Positions 41,843-42,806 of a stretch of DNA of 42,806 nucleotides are shown here, piece after piece; the stretch's first letter is position 1; every line of letters starts with the position of its first letter. A program made the position numbers and the translations under genes. This stretch comes from a virus, in IMG/VR virus record IMGVR_UViG_3300048066_000007, positions 1 to 42,806 of that record; one strand, given 5' to 3'. A model generated the notes under the pieces. The model searched no databases, was not told where the DNA came from, and saw nothing but the letters and a program-made list of their open reading frames with translations.

Positions 41843-42212
41843 CTGGTATCCTTGTTAAATCTATGACGTGTTTCTGTTCGACAGTGGTTGCAACCTCTTG
41901 CTTGTCCACCCACCCAGCTCTGTTCTTCAGGAAGAAGATCATCGCTGTATTGTCCCTATCAATCGTGGCCTTTTCAAAGAGAGCGTTAGTCACGGCATCT
42001 ATGCCACGAGCCTGACCTCTTTTTATAGCATCCGAAAATTCCGAATTTTCTGACTGATGAAGCATGAAAGTTGACAGTGAAACGCCTAGCATTCCAGAAG
42101 CCTGTTCTTTTGTTAATCCCTTGGTCATAAGATTTTCTACGTTAAGCAAAACTTCATCGGTGATCTCGAACTTCGGTCTACCGACTGGATTTTTAGTTTT
42201 GACATCTGACAT
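41739..42212 (-). CDS. terS: terminase small subunit
   Basis: 157 residues. The region GRPKFEITDEVLLNVENLM then TKEQASGMLGVSLSTFMLHQ is a helix-turn-helix as used by small terminases to bind the packaging site; a helical oligomerisation region follows (DAVTNALFEKAT, AMIFFLKNRAGWVDKQ). The NRAGWxDK element is common in such proteins. It probably binds phage DNA in or near the repeat region just upstream. AAAGG precedes the ATG. Confidence 0.82.
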   Translation of the reverse strand: MSDVKTKNPVGRPKFEITDEVLLNVENLMTKGLTKEQASGMLGVSLSTFMLHQSENSEFSDAIKRGQARGIDAVTNALFEKATIDRDNTAMIFFLKNRAGWVDKQEVATTVEQKHVIDLTRIPDDQLKSIEDAFSRTDVGTGESGEVSQIIEGIYEG

Positions 42213-42360
42213 AGTGTTGACCTTTCTTTTCAGTGGTTAGCTGTATTTAACGAAATATAGCCTAACTCTTAAAAAAAGAAAAGTATCAGATCAAAAATCT
42301 ATTTATGTCATTTATGGCATATTTATGGCATATACCAAATCTGCCATAATTCATCTACTC

Positions 42361-42420
42361 TATACTCCTTATTTATATAGTTATTATATATATATATTAT
42401 TATTATTATTATTTATGTCA
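42361..42420. other. AT-only tract, candidate DNA-unwinding region
   Basis: A 60-base stretch almost without G or C after its first part, including TATATATATATTATTATTATTATT. It lies between the left repeats and the G/C hairpin. Low melting energy next to iterons is the layout of replication origins. Confidence 0.5.
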
Positions 42421-42428
42421 TACTGTCA

Positions 42429-42470
42429 TACCCCCCCCTTCTCCCCCACAGGTATAGGTATGGGGGGGTA
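42429..42470. other. C-run/G-run inverted repeat
   Basis: TACCCCCCC at 42429-42437 pairs with GGGGGGGTA at 42462-42470 around a 24-base loop. More G runs follow (6 G at 42478, 5 G at 42492). The + strand could form a hairpin or, with several G runs, a quadruplex. This GC island is unusual in an AT-rich gap. Confidence 0.6.
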
Positions 42471-42629
42471 AAAAATAGGGGGGATCTATTAGGGGGTATC
42501 TGCCATATATGCCAAAAATGCCATAAATCACTTTCGCCCTTATTTTATTGATAAAAAGGTCAAAAAATAGTATGCCATAAATACTGCCATAAATACTGCC
42601 ATAAATAAAAACGTGAGAAAGGAACAGAT

Positions 42630-42806
42630 ATGAGTACAGTTTACGTTGTGACACGACCCAGAGAAAATAAGTTTGGGTGGACTCCAGATTTATCTGACGC
42701 CACGAAATATGGTAAGTTACAGGTTATCTTTGAGCCTGACGAGAAACCACAGTTTAATCCGAGCCGAGCTATAAACATTGCGAGAGTTATCCTTCAGTCG
42801 TTTAGT
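42630..42806 (+). CDS. hypothetical protein, 3' end outside window
   Basis: The first 59 residues of a + strand gene that runs off the window. It starts MSTVYVVTRPRENKFGWTPD; AAAGGAAC is seven bases upstream of the ATG. The visible part is a mixed alpha/beta start with no family match. It begins 23 bases after the last tandem repeat copy, so its transcription is probably controlled by the repeat region. Being divergent from the terminase, it likely opens the early/replication gene block. Confidence 0.6.
   Translation, partial: MSTVYVVTRPRENKFGWTPDLSDATKYGKLQVIFEPDEKPQFNPSRAINIARVILQSFS

Larger units (their letters stand above)
42301..42607. repeat. iteron-like repeat cluster in divergent gap
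   Basis: In the 417-base gene-free gap at 42213-42629, the unit TGCCATAAAT or its complement ATTTATGGCA recurs. Left half: reverse-oriented TTTATGTCA at 42302, TTTATGGCA at 42311 and 42322, one forward TGCCATAAT at 42342, and TTTATGTCA at 42412. Right half, all forward: TGCCA at 42501, 42510 and 42519 (9-base period), and TGCCATAAATA at 42573, 42585 and 42597 (12-base period). Such arrays bind replication initiators or repressors. The rest of the gap (42213-42300) holds the small-terminase leader with a possible TATATT -10 at 42254-42259. Confidence 0.8.

Noticed and set aside
42418-42654. Open frame on the - strand with YGSIYGSIYG repeats
   Set aside because: The repeats are the translated complement of the TGCCATAAA DNA array; the frame covers the regulatory gap and the start of the + strand gene, with no ribosome site.
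1-42806. Prophage integration module or tRNA genes
   Set aside because: No integrase, repressor, attachment-site repeat or cloverleaf was found in the gaps; absence may reflect the window limits.

Overview
The window is part of the genome of a tailed double-stranded DNA phage. It is AT-rich and tightly packed, and it contains no ribosomal, transfer RNA or recognisable host genes. The virion gene set points to a short-tailed (podovirus-type) particle: an 822-residue portal, P22 gp4/SU10-type adaptor-like proteins, a P22 gp10-like tail protein, a Mu gpT-like major capsid protein, an S74-chaperoned fibre, and no tape measure, sheath or baseplate genes. Many proteins resemble families I associate with uncultured marine phages, so a marine bacterial host, possibly alphaproteobacterial (GTA-type holin), is my inference. 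No integrase, repressor or attachment site was seen, which suggests a lytic lifestyle.
Layout: positions 1-3367 (+ strand) hold the end of a DNA-metabolism module: a GNAT-like C-terminus, a superfamily II helicase, a VRR-NUC nuclease, a small unknown, then a promoter-led pair (papain-like candidate and an unknown). From 3368 to 42212 almost everything is on the - strand as one long late region. In transcription order it runs: small and large terminase, portal, several unknown virion genes, a cluster of tiny basic proteins, a GroES-like co-chaperonin, scaffold, decoration-like protein, major capsid protein, adaptor and tail genes, fibres and fibre chaperone, a flavin-dependent halogenase-like gene, a cluster of exported proteins, the lysis genes (spanin-like candidates, EF-hand membrane protein, 3-TM holin, GH108 muramidase), the gp10-like tail protein, and large probable ejection proteins ending at 3368. 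Genes are commonly joined by ATGA, TGATG or TAATG overlaps, so translational coupling is probably the rule.
Three places break this pattern. (1) A - strand gene at 25010-25585 sits between the capsid and tail genes with its own promoter and near-twin terminators on both sides. Its promoter is nearly identical to the one at 2585 on the other strand. (2) A lone + strand gene at 33241-33435 lies inside the - strand late block. (3) The 417-base divergent gap at 42213-42629 carries many TGCCATAAA-type repeats in both orientations, an AT-only tract and G/C homopolymer hairpins, and looks like an origin or a master control region.
The most unusual cargo is the halogenase-like flavoprotein inside the fibre operon, followed by a run of four or five exported proteins of unknown function. 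Both are candidates for host-surface or host-metabolism functions.
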